Source: Hymenobacter sp. PAMC 26628 (GTDB lineage Bacteria > Bacteroidota > Bacteroidia > Cytophagales > Hymenobacteraceae). Taken from it: 64,000 bases of DNA. The notes beneath the pieces are model-generated. The model did not search any database. It was not told the origin of the DNA and saw only the letters and a list, made by a program, of their open reading frames with translations. The DNA is taken from contig NZ_CP014304.1 in assembly GCF_001562275.1 (NCBI RefSeq), forward strand, positions 1,302,001 to 1,366,000, given 5' to 3'. The translations under genes and the position numbers were made by a program. Of this stretch, positions 52,095-60,948 are shown piece after piece; position 1 is the stretch's first letter, and the number at the start of each line of letters is the position of its first letter.

Positions 52095-52646
52095 ATGAAT
52101 TGCCTACTCGTTTCCTTGCTGCTTGCCCTAGCCCCGGTGGCGGCCGCGGCGCATCCGGCGGCGTATCCTTCTGCCATGCCTTCTCCTTACGAACCCGCGC
52201 TGCTGCGCCGCCACTACGAACTCGCCGCTGCCGACAAAGCCGCCGGCGAAAAATTCTACCAGCTCCTGGCCGAGTACCACGACCAGGACGCTCTAGTTCT
52301 GGGCTACAAAGCCGCTGCTCAGGCTATTCGGGCCCGCGACGCCTCCATGTTCAATAAACTCACCTACGTACAGGACGCCGCCCGCACCTTTGCCCAAGCC
52401 GTGGCGCTGGCCCCCGAAAACGCCGAAATCCGCTTCCTGCGCTTTTCGGTGGAGAGCAACTTGCCGGCCTTCCTAGGTCTGAGCGCGCACGTTGACGAAG
52501 ACAAGGCCTTCTTGCTCAACTCAGCCCTGGCCCACCCCCGATCGGGCCTCGATGCGGAGTCGTTCCGCACGGTGCGCAGCTTCCTGGTGGCGCGCGGCCA
52601 CGTAAGTACCGCCGACGCTGCGCGCTTGGGCGAGGTACCAGAATAA
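52095..52646 (+). CDS. Small secreted TPR-like protein of unknown function
   Basis: A 183-residue protein with a signal peptide (NCLLVSLLLALAPVAAAAH, cleavage near residue 20). The mature part is helical; PEPE-like spacing and repeats of the form TFAQAVALAPENAEIRFLRFS at about 110-130 resemble a TPR-type helix pair. It follows crtB by 35 bases and is followed by a terminator, so it ends the crtI-crtB operon. A protein of this kind is not one of the known carotenoid enzymes. Its position suggests a link to pigment assembly or the envelope, but function is unknown. Confidence 0.75.
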   Translation: MNCLLVSLLLALAPVAAAAHPAAYPSAMPSPYEPALLRRHYELAAADKAAGEKFYQLLAEYHDQDALVLGYKAAAQAIRARDASMFNKLTYVQDAARTFAQAVALAPENAEIRFLRFSVESNLPAFLGLSAHVDEDKAFLLNSALAHPRSGLDAESFRTVRSFLVARGHVSTADAARLGEVPE

Positions 52647-52680
52647 TGTAACGCAACGCTAACAAGCCCCTGGCAACCAA

Positions 52681-52732
52681 TGGGCCCCCGGCATTCTCTC
52701 CCCTGTGGGCGGGACTGCCGGGGGCCCATTTT
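52681..52732 (+). terminator. Terminator of the crtI-crtB operon
   Basis: TGGGCCCCCGGCA pairs perfectly with TGCCGGGGGCCCA around a 22-base loop, then ATTTT. Confidence 0.75.
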
Positions 52733-53228
52733 GCTGTCTGCCACAGTTAAAGCGAAAGCGCTAAACCAGGTGTAGTGCAAAAAATGAAGCAAAAATTCAC
52801 GGAAATATTGAGTGAGATTCTATTCAACGCAAAAAAAACAGCCTTATGTGCATTTTAAAAACTAGGAATGAAGATAAAATTTAAGTAAGTCAAAATATTG
52901 AAAATAAGGTATTTGATGAATATTATAACTAGTGTTATTTTAATCATCCGTATATTTTTTGTACAAAAATATACTTCCTATTTGAGAGGCAACCAAAAAT
53001 GTTGATCGACAGTAATGCATGTTCACTTGGATTAGTATAACTTCGTCAATTGAAATGCGTGACTGCTGCATAGCAACCAGTCATTTTGATTGATTGTGTG
53101 CGAAATAATACAATATTATCGTAGCCCAATCATAAAATATTTCTTTGTTTGAGTCATATTCCATTAAAAATGCAATTCAATCTTTCATAATTAATTCCCT
53201 ATCCGCCTGACTCATACCACACACTACA
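52733..53228. other. AT-rich upstream region of the T9SS surface protein
   Basis: About 496 bases, strongly AT-rich against a GC-rich genome. It holds a near-perfect palindrome, GTATATTTTTTGTACAAAAA plus TATAC, at 52950-52974. No ORF is credible. It looks like a long regulatory region or horizontally acquired sequence. Confidence 0.7.
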
Positions 53229-56200
53229 ATGAAACATCCTTACTCACCATTAACAAGTTGGCTGCGGTGGCTCTGCCTCTGCTTTCTACTGGCTATGCCC
53301 GGACTGGGCATGGCCCAGACAGTTACCCTTACACCAAATACTGCGGGTGACCCTCAGGATTTTGGATCCGTATCAATAGGCACGATGTCTACTTCTAAGG
53401 CTTATACCGTAAGCGGAAGTGGTGTACCGACAAACGGTAGTATCTCGGTTGGTATTCCTAATATGTTTGAAGGGAGTATAGACAATAATACGTTTAGTCC
53501 AAGTGCCATCGTATTGACACCGGATGCTGGCGGCAATGTTCCAAATACAGCAATTTACTTGCGCTTTAAACCGACAACGACTGGAGCCCAACCCCGTACT
53601 TTTCGTGCTAGTATATACGATATAAATGGAGACCTTGTGACCCGTACATCTGGTATTGCGCTCACAGGCACGGGCACACCCGGTTCCCCAACTATCACGG
53701 TGAACCCGAACGCGCTGCAAAGCTTCGGAAGTCAAGCAACCAATACGTCTTCCAGTGCAAAGACGGTGGCCGTAACGGGCTCGTCGCTCACGGCTGACAT
53801 CACGGTAGCGGCCCCAGCCGGCTTTTTAGTGAGTAGCGATAACACTACTTACGCCACAACGGCGACACTGGCGCAAACCGGGGGCACCGTGAATGCTACG
53901 TTATATGTAAAATTCAGGCCCACCGCGGCAGGTGCCTATGCTAACGACATAACGTTGTCCAGCACAAATGCCACCAATCAAACCGTATCAGTGTCGGGCA
54001 CGGGGGTATTGCCAACGCCGGTGCTGACCGTGTCGTCCACCACACTGAATGATTTCGGCTCAGTGGTGGTAGGCAACACTAGCGCTAATACTTACTCTTT
54101 CACCGTCAGTGGTCAAGATCTGCAGGGCAACTTGACCGTTACGCCCCCCACTGGGTTTCGTATCCGCACGGGGTCGAATGTATTTTCTACGAATGCTATT
54201 GTACTGACGCCAACCAGCGGAACTCTGGCAAACACATCGATTGATGTGCGCTTCACGCCCGTTGCTGTACAGGTGTACAATGCTGCTGTGGCCGTGGCTA
54301 CCCCTAACGGCAGCGGCTCCGTGACTCAGAGTGTGGCAGTAAGCGGCACTGGTACGGCTGCCCCGGCCAGTGCAACCATTAACGTGACTCCAGGGGCAAT
54401 TAACTTCGGAACCGTTACCAATAGCGGTAGCCCTAATACGCTAAGCTTTGAAGTGAGCGGTACAAACCTCACCAACGACATCGTACTCACGCCAAGTCAG
54501 ACGACTATTTTATTTCGTAACGTAACGGCAGGTGGCTCCTTTTCGAGCGACCCCCTCACGCTGGTTAGCACCAGCGGTACGGTGGCCACGCAAACCATCG
54601 AAGTAAAACTGGTGCCAACCGTGCCGACGGGAAACTATACAGAAGTAATTAATTTGGTTAGTGGTACTACCGCTACGTCGTCGGTTTCCGTCATGGCGAC
54701 TAACACGAGCGGCCGTATTTCTGATCTTTCGGTCAGCAATCCTAATAATTACAGCTTCACATTTGCCACCCGGCCTAATTCTATATCACTCTCGCAATCA
54801 TTCCGCGTGTCGGGAACCAACTTGGTGCAAGACCTGACGGTGGCCCCCAGCGGTCCAGATGCGGGATACTTTCAAATATCAACCGATAACACCAATTTTG
54901 TCTCCTCGCTGACCTTTGCGCGCGACGCAAACGGAAACGTACCGCAGCAGACGGTTTACGTACGCTTTGTTCCGGGTAATAACGCCTTGACGGTGAACGC
55001 AATTATTCGTAGTTCGAGCGCTCCTGCCCCTAACGGCGACGTGTCGGTGACGGGTATTAGCCAGCCAACGATTCGCCTGAGCCAAGTGCTCCAAGCATTT
55101 CCCAACAACGTAGTAGTAGGTACCACGACGGATCCTAAACCGATACGCCTGGAAGGCTTCCTGCTGGGAGGTAACGTGGATTATCACGTTCCCAACGATA
55201 CGTCTGATCCAACCCGCAACCCATCAGGAACGCCGCAGTTTGAGTTTTCGCTAGATAACGGTGCGACTTACATAACGTCGACCACGGTGACCCCGGATGC
55301 AACGACCGGCAACTTCTCCCAGGACTTGCTAGTGCGCTTCCGCCCAGTGCGGGTAGGCAACGCGGCTCAGGAGTTGGAATTTAGGAACCCGAGCTTCAGC
55401 AATGGGCAATACTTCGTGCTGCCTAGCGGCAACGGGCGAGTTTCAGGTTTTGCTATTGCCACTGAGCCGTCGCAGCAATCAACGGCCATTATTTATCGAA
55501 ATCCGGGCAGTACAAATGCCACTGTTCAGTTTAGGTTGGCTAACCCGGACCCCGGAAAAGCTTTTGGCCAAAACCGCTTGGTAATTGTTACCCCGTATTA
55601 TGACATGTTACCGGTTAACTTGTTTCCACAAGATAAGCAAAACTTCGACCCTGGCACTACTGATGCCAATGGTGCTTATCAGTTCGGTACGGGTACAGCC
55701 ATTGAGGCAGCTACTAACACCTATGTAGTATTCAGCGGGGCATCGGGCAGCTTCACGATGACCAATTTGGACCCTACTGCTACGTATAAAGTCTACGCGT
55801 TTGAATACAACAACGACGGGGTACTAGCTGCTGAAAATTACCTGGTGCCCAACAACCAGCCCCTAGCGCCGCTGCCAGTAGAACTGTTATCGTTCACGGC
55901 GCAGCTTCGTAACAAGCAGGTGAACCTGAACTGGGTGACGGCCAGCGAGAAAAACAGCCGCAGCTTCGACGTGCAGCGCAGCTCGAATGGCCAGACGTTT
56001 ACGACCGTGCTGACCAAGGCGGCGCAGGGCAACACCAGCGCCCGCACCACCTACGACGCCGTGGACCGCCAGCCGCTGCCAGGCGTGAGCTACTACCGCC
56101 TCAAGCAAATCGACATCGATGGCAAAGTGGCCTACTCGCCCACGTTGTCGGTGCAGAACGATGGCGCGGTGGACATCACTATCTACCCGAACCCAACCGC

Positions 56201-56399
56201 TGGCAAGGTGACCATTACCCTGCCCGCCGCTTTGGCCGCCAGCGCGCCCCGCGTGCGCATCAGCGACCTGATGGGCCGTGTAGTGCAGGAAGTAAGCCTG
56301 CCCGCTTCGGGTGAAATTGACCTGGCGGGTCTGCCCGTGGGCACCTACCTTCTTAACGTGGGCGGCCAGCAGGTGCGCAGCCGCGTAGTGAAGTACTAG
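53229..56399 (+). CDS. T9SS-sorted surface protein with choice-of-anchor D-like repeats
   Basis: A 1,056-residue protein. A signal peptide (about residues 1-30, ending GLGMAQ) is followed by six or so repeats of about 110 residues, each with a core like FGSVVVGNTSANTYSFTVSG, typical of Ig-like choice-of-anchor D domains. From residue 880 (LPVELLSFTAQLRN) an FN3-like linker leads to a type A T9SS sorting domain (IYPNPTAGKVTITLP, then GLPVGTYLLNVGG and a basic end). It would be exported by the type IX system and anchored to the surface. The repeat part is AT-richer than the last 180 codons, suggesting a composite gene. Confidence 0.9.
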   Translation: MKHPYSPLTSWLRWLCLCFLLAMPGLGMAQTVTLTPNTAGDPQDFGSVSIGTMSTSKAYTVSGSGVPTNGSISVGIPNMFEGSIDNNTFSPSAIVLTPDAGGNVPNTAIYLRFKPTTTGAQPRTFRASIYDINGDLVTRTSGIALTGTGTPGSPTITVNPNALQSFGSQATNTSSSAKTVAVTGSSLTADITVAAPAGFLVSSDNTTYATTATLAQTGGTVNATLYVKFRPTAAGAYANDITLSSTNATNQTVSVSGTGVLPTPVLTVSSTTLNDFGSVVVGNTSANTYSFTVSGQDLQGNLTVTPPTGFRIRTGSNVFSTNAIVLTPTSGTLANTSIDVRFTPVAVQVYNAAVAVATPNGSGSVTQSVAVSGTGTAAPASATINVTPGAINFGTVTNSGSPNTLSFEVSGTNLTNDIVLTPSQTTILFRNVTAGGSFSSDPLTLVSTSGTVATQTIEVKLVPTVPTGNYTEVINLVSGTTATSSVSVMATNTSGRISDLSVSNPNNYSFTFATRPNSISLSQSFRVSGTNLVQDLTVAPSGPDAGYFQISTDNTNFVSSLTFARDANGNVPQQTVYVRFVPGNNALTVNAIIRSSSAPAPNGDVSVTGISQPTIRLSQVLQAFPNNVVVGTTTDPKPIRLEGFLLGGNVDYHVPNDTSDPTRNPSGTPQFEFSLDNGATYITSTTVTPDATTGNFSQDLLVRFRPVRVGNAAQELEFRNPSFSNGQYFVLPSGNGRVSGFAIATEPSQQSTAIIYRNPGSTNATVQFRLANPDPGKAFGQNRLVIVTPYYDMLPVNLFPQDKQNFDPGTTDANGAYQFGTGTAIEAATNTYVVFSGASGSFTMTNLDPTATYKVYAFEYNNDGVLAAENYLVPNNQPLAPLPVELLSFTAQLRNKQVNLNWVTASEKNSRSFDVQRSSNGQTFTTVLTKAAQGNTSARTTYDAVDRQPLPGVSYYRLKQIDIDGKVAYSPTLSVQNDGAVDITIYPNPTAGKVTITLPAALAASAPRVRISDLMGRVVQEVSLPASGEIDLAGLPVGTYLLNVGGQQVRSRVVKY

Positions 56400-56417
56400 G
56401 TAACGCTAACCAATGAT

Positions 56418-56454
56418 AAAAGGGCCTTCCGCAGTTGCGGAAGGCCCTTTTTTT
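56418..56454 (+). terminator. Terminator of the T9SS protein gene
   Basis: AAAGGGCCTTCCGC pairs perfectly with GCGGAAGGCCCTTT around a short loop, with a T run. Confidence 0.92.
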
Positions 56455-56488
56455 ATGTTGGTGGGCGGTACCGGGCTACCTTGCAGCT

Positions 56489-57682
56489 ATGTGTTATTGC
56501 TATTGTTTGCTGGGGGCCCTGCTAGCTCTTTTGTCCGGCTGCCCTGCTAGTGCCCAGGGGCTGGTAACGGGCCGGGTGGTGGACGAAAAGGGCCAGCCCG
56601 TGTCCTACGCCAGCGTGGTCCTAGCCGACGGCCGCACCGGCACCGCGACGAACGAGGTGGGCGAGTTTGGCCTGCGGGTGCCCGCGCTGCCGCAGCAGCT
56701 CGTGGTGCTCAGTATTGGCTACGCGCGCGCCGGGGCCCTGGCTACGCAGGCTGGGGCCCTGCCAGCGGCCATTGTGCTCAAAGCCAGTGCCGTGGAGCTG
56801 CCCGAAGTGACGGTGCGGGCCAATGCCGAGGCCGAAGATCTGGTGCGCCGCTGCTACGCCAAGCTGCTGCGCCACCAGGCCGACGTGCAGTACGGCCGGG
56901 GCTTCTACCGCCAGAAAACTCGCGAGAACGGCCATTACCGCGAGTTCTTCGATGCATTTTACGACGTGAAGCTCACGCCGCGCGACATGCCCAGCTGGGT
57001 GCTGGGCGAGGCGCGCTACGCCTTGGTGCCGGGCATCATGGGCATGAACAACTTCTCCATCTACACACGGGCGCTGCCCGTTTTCGTAGTGCCCGGCGGG
57101 GCCAGCCGCACAGCGATGCCCCTGGGGCCCAACGCCGCCGAGCGTTTCCATTTTGTGCTGCGCCAAACCTTACGCGACCAAGGCCGCGAACTGGCCGTGG
57201 TTGACTTTGGGCCCCGCGTGGCCGGCGACCCGGTGGCCAGCGGTACCCTCTACATTGATCCGCGCACGGCCGCGCTGTTCCGCTACGAGCGGGAATTGCC
57301 CACGGCCGGCCTGTTCACTTCCAGCAACCCCGCCATCCAGTTTGGGCCCTGCGCGCTGCGCATCACCACCAATTTTGGGGCCCTGGGCGATTCGCTCAGC
57401 CGCTTGGCCAGCACGCAGGTGGTAGCCAGCGTCCAGATGACGGTGAAGGGTATGCCATCGGAAACGACGACAACATCCCAATTCTTCCTCTACGAATACG
57501 GCCTGCCGACGCCTGGCCAGAAGTACCCCGATACCGCGCAGGAGGTGAAAGATTTGGCAGAAATTAAGAAGCGCCGCTACCACCCTGAGTTCTGGCGCGA
57601 CAACGCAGTGGTGAAGGACAGCCCGGTGGAAACCCAGGTAATCCAGGATTTCGAGGGCCGTCGGGTCTTTGGGAAATTATAG
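56489..57682 (+). CDS. Secreted protein with carboxypeptidase-regulatory-like domain
   Basis: A 397-residue protein. The ATG at 56489 is chosen because an upstream in-frame start at 56435 lies inside the preceding terminator. A signal peptide (CYCYCLLGALLALLSGCPASA) is followed by a CarbopepD-regulatory-like beta sandwich (about residues 25-110, with VTGRVVDEKGQPVSYASVVL), as in many Bacteroidota surface proteins. The remaining 280 residues are a conserved-looking domain without motifs I can name (VQYGRGFYRQKTRENGHYRE). No TonB-dependent receptor barrel follows. Its function is unknown. Confidence 0.85.
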   Translation: MCYCYCLLGALLALLSGCPASAQGLVTGRVVDEKGQPVSYASVVLADGRTGTATNEVGEFGLRVPALPQQLVVLSIGYARAGALATQAGALPAAIVLKASAVELPEVTVRANAEAEDLVRRCYAKLLRHQADVQYGRGFYRQKTRENGHYREFFDAFYDVKLTPRDMPSWVLGEARYALVPGIMGMNNFSIYTRALPVFVVPGGASRTAMPLGPNAAERFHFVLRQTLRDQGRELAVVDFGPRVAGDPVASGTLYIDPRTAALFRYERELPTAGLFTSSNPAIQFGPCALRITTNFGALGDSLSRLASTQVVASVQMTVKGMPSETTTTSQFFLYEYGLPTPGQKYPDTAQEVKDLAEIKKRRYHPEFWRDNAVVKDSPVETQVIQDFEGRRVFGKL

Positions 57683-57721
57683 CCGCAACCTTAAGCGGGT
57701 TTTCCTGGTTACCCTGCCACT

Positions 57722-58573
57722 ATGCCGTCCTTGTCGCTCAGTGTTCGCATCGACCCTAACTCCGGCTTCTGCTTTGGAGTCATCTACGCCATTCAAATGG
57801 CCGAAGACCTGCTCGACGAGCAAGGCTACTTGTACTGCCTAGGCGACATCGTGCACAACGACGAGGAAGTGCACCGCCTGCAACTGCGTGGCCTGCGCAT
57901 CATCTGCCACGAGCAGTTAGCCGAGCTGCGCGACGAGGCCGTGCTCATCCGGGCCCACGGCGAGCCGCCGAGTACTTATAAGTTGGCCCTGGAAAATAAC
58001 CTGACGCTGATTGACGCTAGTTGCCCGGTGGTGCTGAAGCTGCAAAACCGCATCAAAACCAGCTTCGACAAGCGCGAGCAAATCTTCATTTACGGTAAGC
58101 ACGGCCACGCCGAGGTGCTCGGCTTGCTGGGCCAGACCGGCGGCCGGGCCGTGGTGTTTGAGAGCCTGGCCGAATTGATGACCCACGAGCTGCCCTCGGC
58201 ACTAACGCTTTACAGCCAAACGACTAAGAGCACTGCGAGCTTCTATAACATTAAGAGTGAATTGGAAAGCCGGGGCTACCAGGTGAATGCCAACGATACC
58301 ATTTGCCGGCAGGTGAGCAACCGCGACAAGGACTTACGCCGTTTCGCGGCGCAGTTCGACCAGATTGCCTTTGTGTCGGGCACCAAAAGCTCCAACGGCA
58401 AGGTGCTCTACCAAGTATGCAAGGATACTAACCCGCGTACCCACTTCATTTCCAACGTCGACGACATCGACCGCGCCTGGTTCCAGCCGGGGCAATCGGT
58501 GGGCATTTGCGGGGCTACCAGTACGCCCATGTGGCTGATGGAGCAAGTGCGTGAGGCCTTGGTGGGGTTGTAA
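57722..58573 (+). CDS. ispH: 4-hydroxy-3-methylbut-2-enyl diphosphate reductase
   Basis: A 283-residue protein of the IspH/LytB family. The three iron-sulfur cysteines are C17 (GFCFGV), C101 (DASCPVV) and C195 (NDTICRQVSNRD). HGEPP (about 79-83) and SSN motifs complete the substrate pocket. It makes IPP and DMAPP in the last step of the MEP pathway, feeding carotenoid synthesis. It lies directly upstream of crtW with an 18-base gap, which links precursor supply to pigment modification. Confidence 0.95.
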   Translation: MPSLSLSVRIDPNSGFCFGVIYAIQMAEDLLDEQGYLYCLGDIVHNDEEVHRLQLRGLRIICHEQLAELRDEAVLIRAHGEPPSTYKLALENNLTLIDASCPVVLKLQNRIKTSFDKREQIFIYGKHGHAEVLGLLGQTGGRAVVFESLAELMTHELPSALTLYSQTTKSTASFYNIKSELESRGYQVNANDTICRQVSNRDKDLRRFAAQFDQIAFVSGTKSSNGKVLYQVCKDTNPRTHFISNVDDIDRAWFQPGQSVGICGATSTPMWLMEQVREALVGL

Positions 58574-58590
58574 CTTAACAAGTAGCATTG

Positions 58591-59325
58591 ATGAGCGTAT
58601 CCACTGCCCTTTCCTTACCTACCCGCCGCGTGGCCCCCGCGCCGCTGGCCGGCAAGGGCGTGGCGGCGGCATTGTTGATTATCGCGGCCTGGGGCGGGCT
58701 GCTGGCGTGGCTGCTAGCCGGCTACCAGCCCAACTGGCACGCGCCGGGGCCCTACCTGCTCATGCTGCTCCAAACGCACCTCTATACCGGGTTATTTATC
58801 ACGGCACATGACGCCATGCACGGCGTGGTAAGCCCCAACAAGCGTCTCAACAACGCCCTGGGCACGGCGGCCACGGTGCTGTTTGCTTACAACTGGTTCC
58901 CGAACCAGCTGCCCAAGCACCACGACCACCACCGCCACGTGGGCACGCAAGCCGACCCCGATTTTCACCCCGAAGACCACCCTGGTTTCCTGCCCTGGCT
59001 GGCCCGATTCGCCTGGAACTACGTGACCTGGTGGCAAGTACTGCTGATGGCCGTTACCTACAACGTACTGAAACTGTACTTCCCGCAGGCCAACGTCATT
59101 GCTTTCTGGATGATACCAGCGGTGTTGGCCACGTTGCAGCTGTTCTTCTTCGGCACCTACCTGCCGCACCGCGGCGAACACGAACCCGACAACCGGCACA
59201 AGTCGCGCAGCCAGCTACGGCACCACGCCTGGGCCTTTGCTACGTGCTACTTTTTTGGGTACCACTACGAGCACCACGACCAGCCGTACCTGCCTTGGTG
59301 GCGGTTGTGGAAAACTAAAGCCTGA
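58591..59325 (+). CDS. crtW: Beta-carotene ketolase (CrtW-type), fatty acid desaturase fold
   Basis: A 244-residue membrane di-iron enzyme; the ATG at 58591 is the natural start. His clusters are HDAMHG, HHDHHRHVG and the C-terminal YEHHDQPYLPWWRLW, as in CrtW ketolases. It adds 4-keto groups to beta-ionone rings, giving canthaxanthin- or astaxanthin-type products together with CrtZ. It is coupled to ispH. A terminator follows 20 bases after the stop. Distinction from a related hydroxylase is based on the C-terminal motif and is fairly firm. Confidence 0.9.
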   Translation: MSVSTALSLPTRRVAPAPLAGKGVAAALLIIAAWGGLLAWLLAGYQPNWHAPGPYLLMLLQTHLYTGLFITAHDAMHGVVSPNKRLNNALGTAATVLFAYNWFPNQLPKHHDHHRHVGTQADPDFHPEDHPGFLPWLARFAWNYVTWWQVLLMAVTYNVLKLYFPQANVIAFWMIPAVLATLQLFFFGTYLPHRGEHEPDNRHKSRSQLRHHAWAFATCYFFGYHYEHHDQPYLPWWRLWKTKA

Positions 59326-59344
59326 CTAGGGCCAAACCTTAACC

Positions 59345-59378
59345 AACAAAAAGGCCCGCCGAAGCGGGCCTTTTTGTT
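59345..59378 (+). terminator. Terminator after crtW
   Basis: AACAAAAAGGCCCGC pairs with GCGGGCCTTTTTGTT around a short loop, usable in both directions. Confidence 0.92.
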
Positions 59379-59729
59379 GAACTGGGGCCCCGGGGCCCTG
59401 TTGTTGGGCGGCCGCAGTTTTCTTGCAGCAGCCGGGTAGGTGGCCGTAGGCGTGGGCCTCAGCAATCTAGTCGTTGGCGTCGTAGCCGGTTTTTTGCATG
59501 GCGGGGCAGTGGTCCCGACAGAACCTGTGCGGTCGGGCGCCAACAGCGCCAGTCTGGCCCAGCTGCGCCCGCTGAACCAGTAGGTGCCGCTCCACCGTGA
59601 GGCCCTACCGAGGTGGTGAACACCAGGGCGGCCAGCCACCGGCTGGCATTCGGTGGGCGAGGAAGCGGGGCTTCCCGCTGCAAAGTATGGTCCGGGGCCC
59701 CGGCGGCGCACAAATCTCTGTCCCGGCGT
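59379..59729. other. Interval between crtW and the SGNH hydrolase
   Basis: A 351-base GC-rich stretch without a convincing gene. On the minus strand a short frame of about 42 codons ends in FCRDHCPAMQKTGYDAND, a Cys/His-containing peptide that might be the tail of a decayed gene. I see no RNA gene or repeat. Confidence 0.4.
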
Positions 59730-60758
59730 TTAGGGCGCAAGTGCGGCCTTGGCGCGCTTGTATTTGGTTTTTAGCTTGCCGCGGCGGGGCATAGCGTCGG
59801 CCGGCGGGGCGGCTTGCACCTGCTCGTAGGCCAGGCGTTGCAGGGCCACGGCGTCGGGCGGGGCAATGCCCAGGTCCACCGCGGCTTGCTCTTGGGGCCC
59901 CAGGGCGCGCGGGTCGTAGCCGGTGATGGTAGCCAGCAGCACGCAGGCGTTGAGGTAGGCGCCCCAAGGGCTGGGGTGGTAATGGTCGTCGGTCCAGAGG
60001 TCGAGCTGGCCGGTAGCGGGCGCGTAGGGGTTGGGCATAGCCACGCCGGTTTGGATGGCCCGCAGCCAGGCATCGCCCGCTGGGGCCACGCCCGCGAAGT
60101 GCCCGTTGGCCTTGGCCAGGCCGTAGTAGCCGGCGTCCAAGTTGGCCGTCATCGAATCCACGGGTTGGCCCGAATAGGGCTTATCGGGTGGGTAGGTGAG
60201 GTCGGCGCGGGCCCAGGTTTCGTACAAGTACACGCGGGCGGCGGGGTTGGCCTGGTGCACGGCCTGCTCGAGGCGGGTGCCGTAATCGTAGAATTCGGCC
60301 CGCTTGCCGCTGCGCCGCTCCGGCAGGGGCCCCGTGCTGTACTCCTGTAGCACCACCGCCTGCCAGCGCGGCTGGTTGATGACGCTCAGGGCGTTGTCGT
60401 AGTGAAACTTGAGCGTTTGCCCGCTCAGGGTTTCCGAGTGCACGTCGTAGCTCAGCCCAGCCTCGTCGGCCAGCTTCTTGAAAATGCCCGGGATGCCGCC
60501 CCAGGGCCCCAGCTCGGGCGGGTTGCCCTGGCGGGGTGTGCCCTTGGGCTGGCCGTAGTTTTCGTCGGTCACGGCGGCGGCGTTGTACTGCTGCACCGGC
60601 AGGCGGCCCCCGTGGGTGAAGCTGTTGCCGACAAACAAAATCGGCACCGGGGCCCCCGGTTGGGGCCGGCCCTGGGCTCCGGCCGCTGGGCCGTGGAGCA
60701 GTAGTGCCGCACCGACGGCCAACGAAAGCGCGGGGAAACGCCAAGAGAAAAAGCGCAT
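59730..60758 (-). CDS. Secreted SGNH/GDSL-type hydrolase
   Basis: A 342-residue protein from the ATG at 60758. A signal peptide (about residues 1-29, ending in HGPAAGAQG) precedes a SGNH-type domain. GNSFTHGG near residue 44 is the block I nucleophile motif, and DDHYHPS (about residue 255) the C-terminal D-x2-H pair. Family members act on acyl esters of polysaccharides or lipids. It is divergent from mraZ, and the 190-base gap between them holds the mraZ operator. Confidence 0.85.
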   Translation of the reverse strand: MRFFSWRFPALSLAVGAALLLHGPAAGAQGRPQPGAPVPILFVGNSFTHGGRLPVQQYNAAAVTDENYGQPKGTPRQGNPPELGPWGGIPGIFKKLADEAGLSYDVHSETLSGQTLKFHYDNALSVINQPRWQAVVLQEYSTGPLPERRSGKRAEFYDYGTRLEQAVHQANPAARVYLYETWARADLTYPPDKPYSGQPVDSMTANLDAGYYGLAKANGHFAGVAPAGDAWLRAIQTGVAMPNPYAPATGQLDLWTDDHYHPSPWGAYLNACVLLATITGYDPRALGPQEQAAVDLGIAPPDAVALQRLAYEQVQAAPPADAMPRRGKLKTKYKRAKAALAP

Positions 60759-60864
60759 GAGCAGAACGGTTGAAGTGGCCCCGAAAGTAGCTGCCATTTT
60801 GGCAAATACCTACGAGGGCCCAAGCGAATATGCCCCTGGGGCCCCAAAAACGGGTTCTGAATTG

Positions 60865-60887
60865 TGGTAAATAATGGTAAATCGTGG
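60865..60887 (+). promoter_or_regulatory. MraZ operator: three TGG repeats at 10-bp spacing
   Basis: TGG at 60865, 60875 and 60885, the first two within TGGTAAAT. One helical turn spacing is what MraZ-type regulators bind. It directly abuts the -33 box of the mraZ promoter, so binding would block RNA polymerase. Confidence 0.8.
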
Positions 60888-60917
60888 TTGTTATTCAAAA
60901 AGACGCCCGTACTTTTG
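60888..60917 (+). promoter_or_regulatory. mraZ promoter, Bacteroidota type
   Basis: TTG (60888-60890), 19-bp spacer, TACTTTTG (60910-60917), a perfect match to TAnnTTTG. The expected transcription start is near 60924, 25 bases before the mraZ start codon. Confidence 0.8.
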
Positions 60918-60948
60918 TTTACTTCCCTCCCTTTTCCCTGGCCCCGCC

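Noticed and set aside
56435..56488. Upstream start for the carboxypeptidase-regulatory-like gene
   Set aside because: It lies within the terminator of the preceding gene and would place extra residues before a clear signal peptide.
59265..59740. Minus-strand frames between the SGNH hydrolase and crtW
   Set aside because: The 148- and 93-codon frames overlap the crtW terminator or have artefact-like composition; at most a decayed gene.
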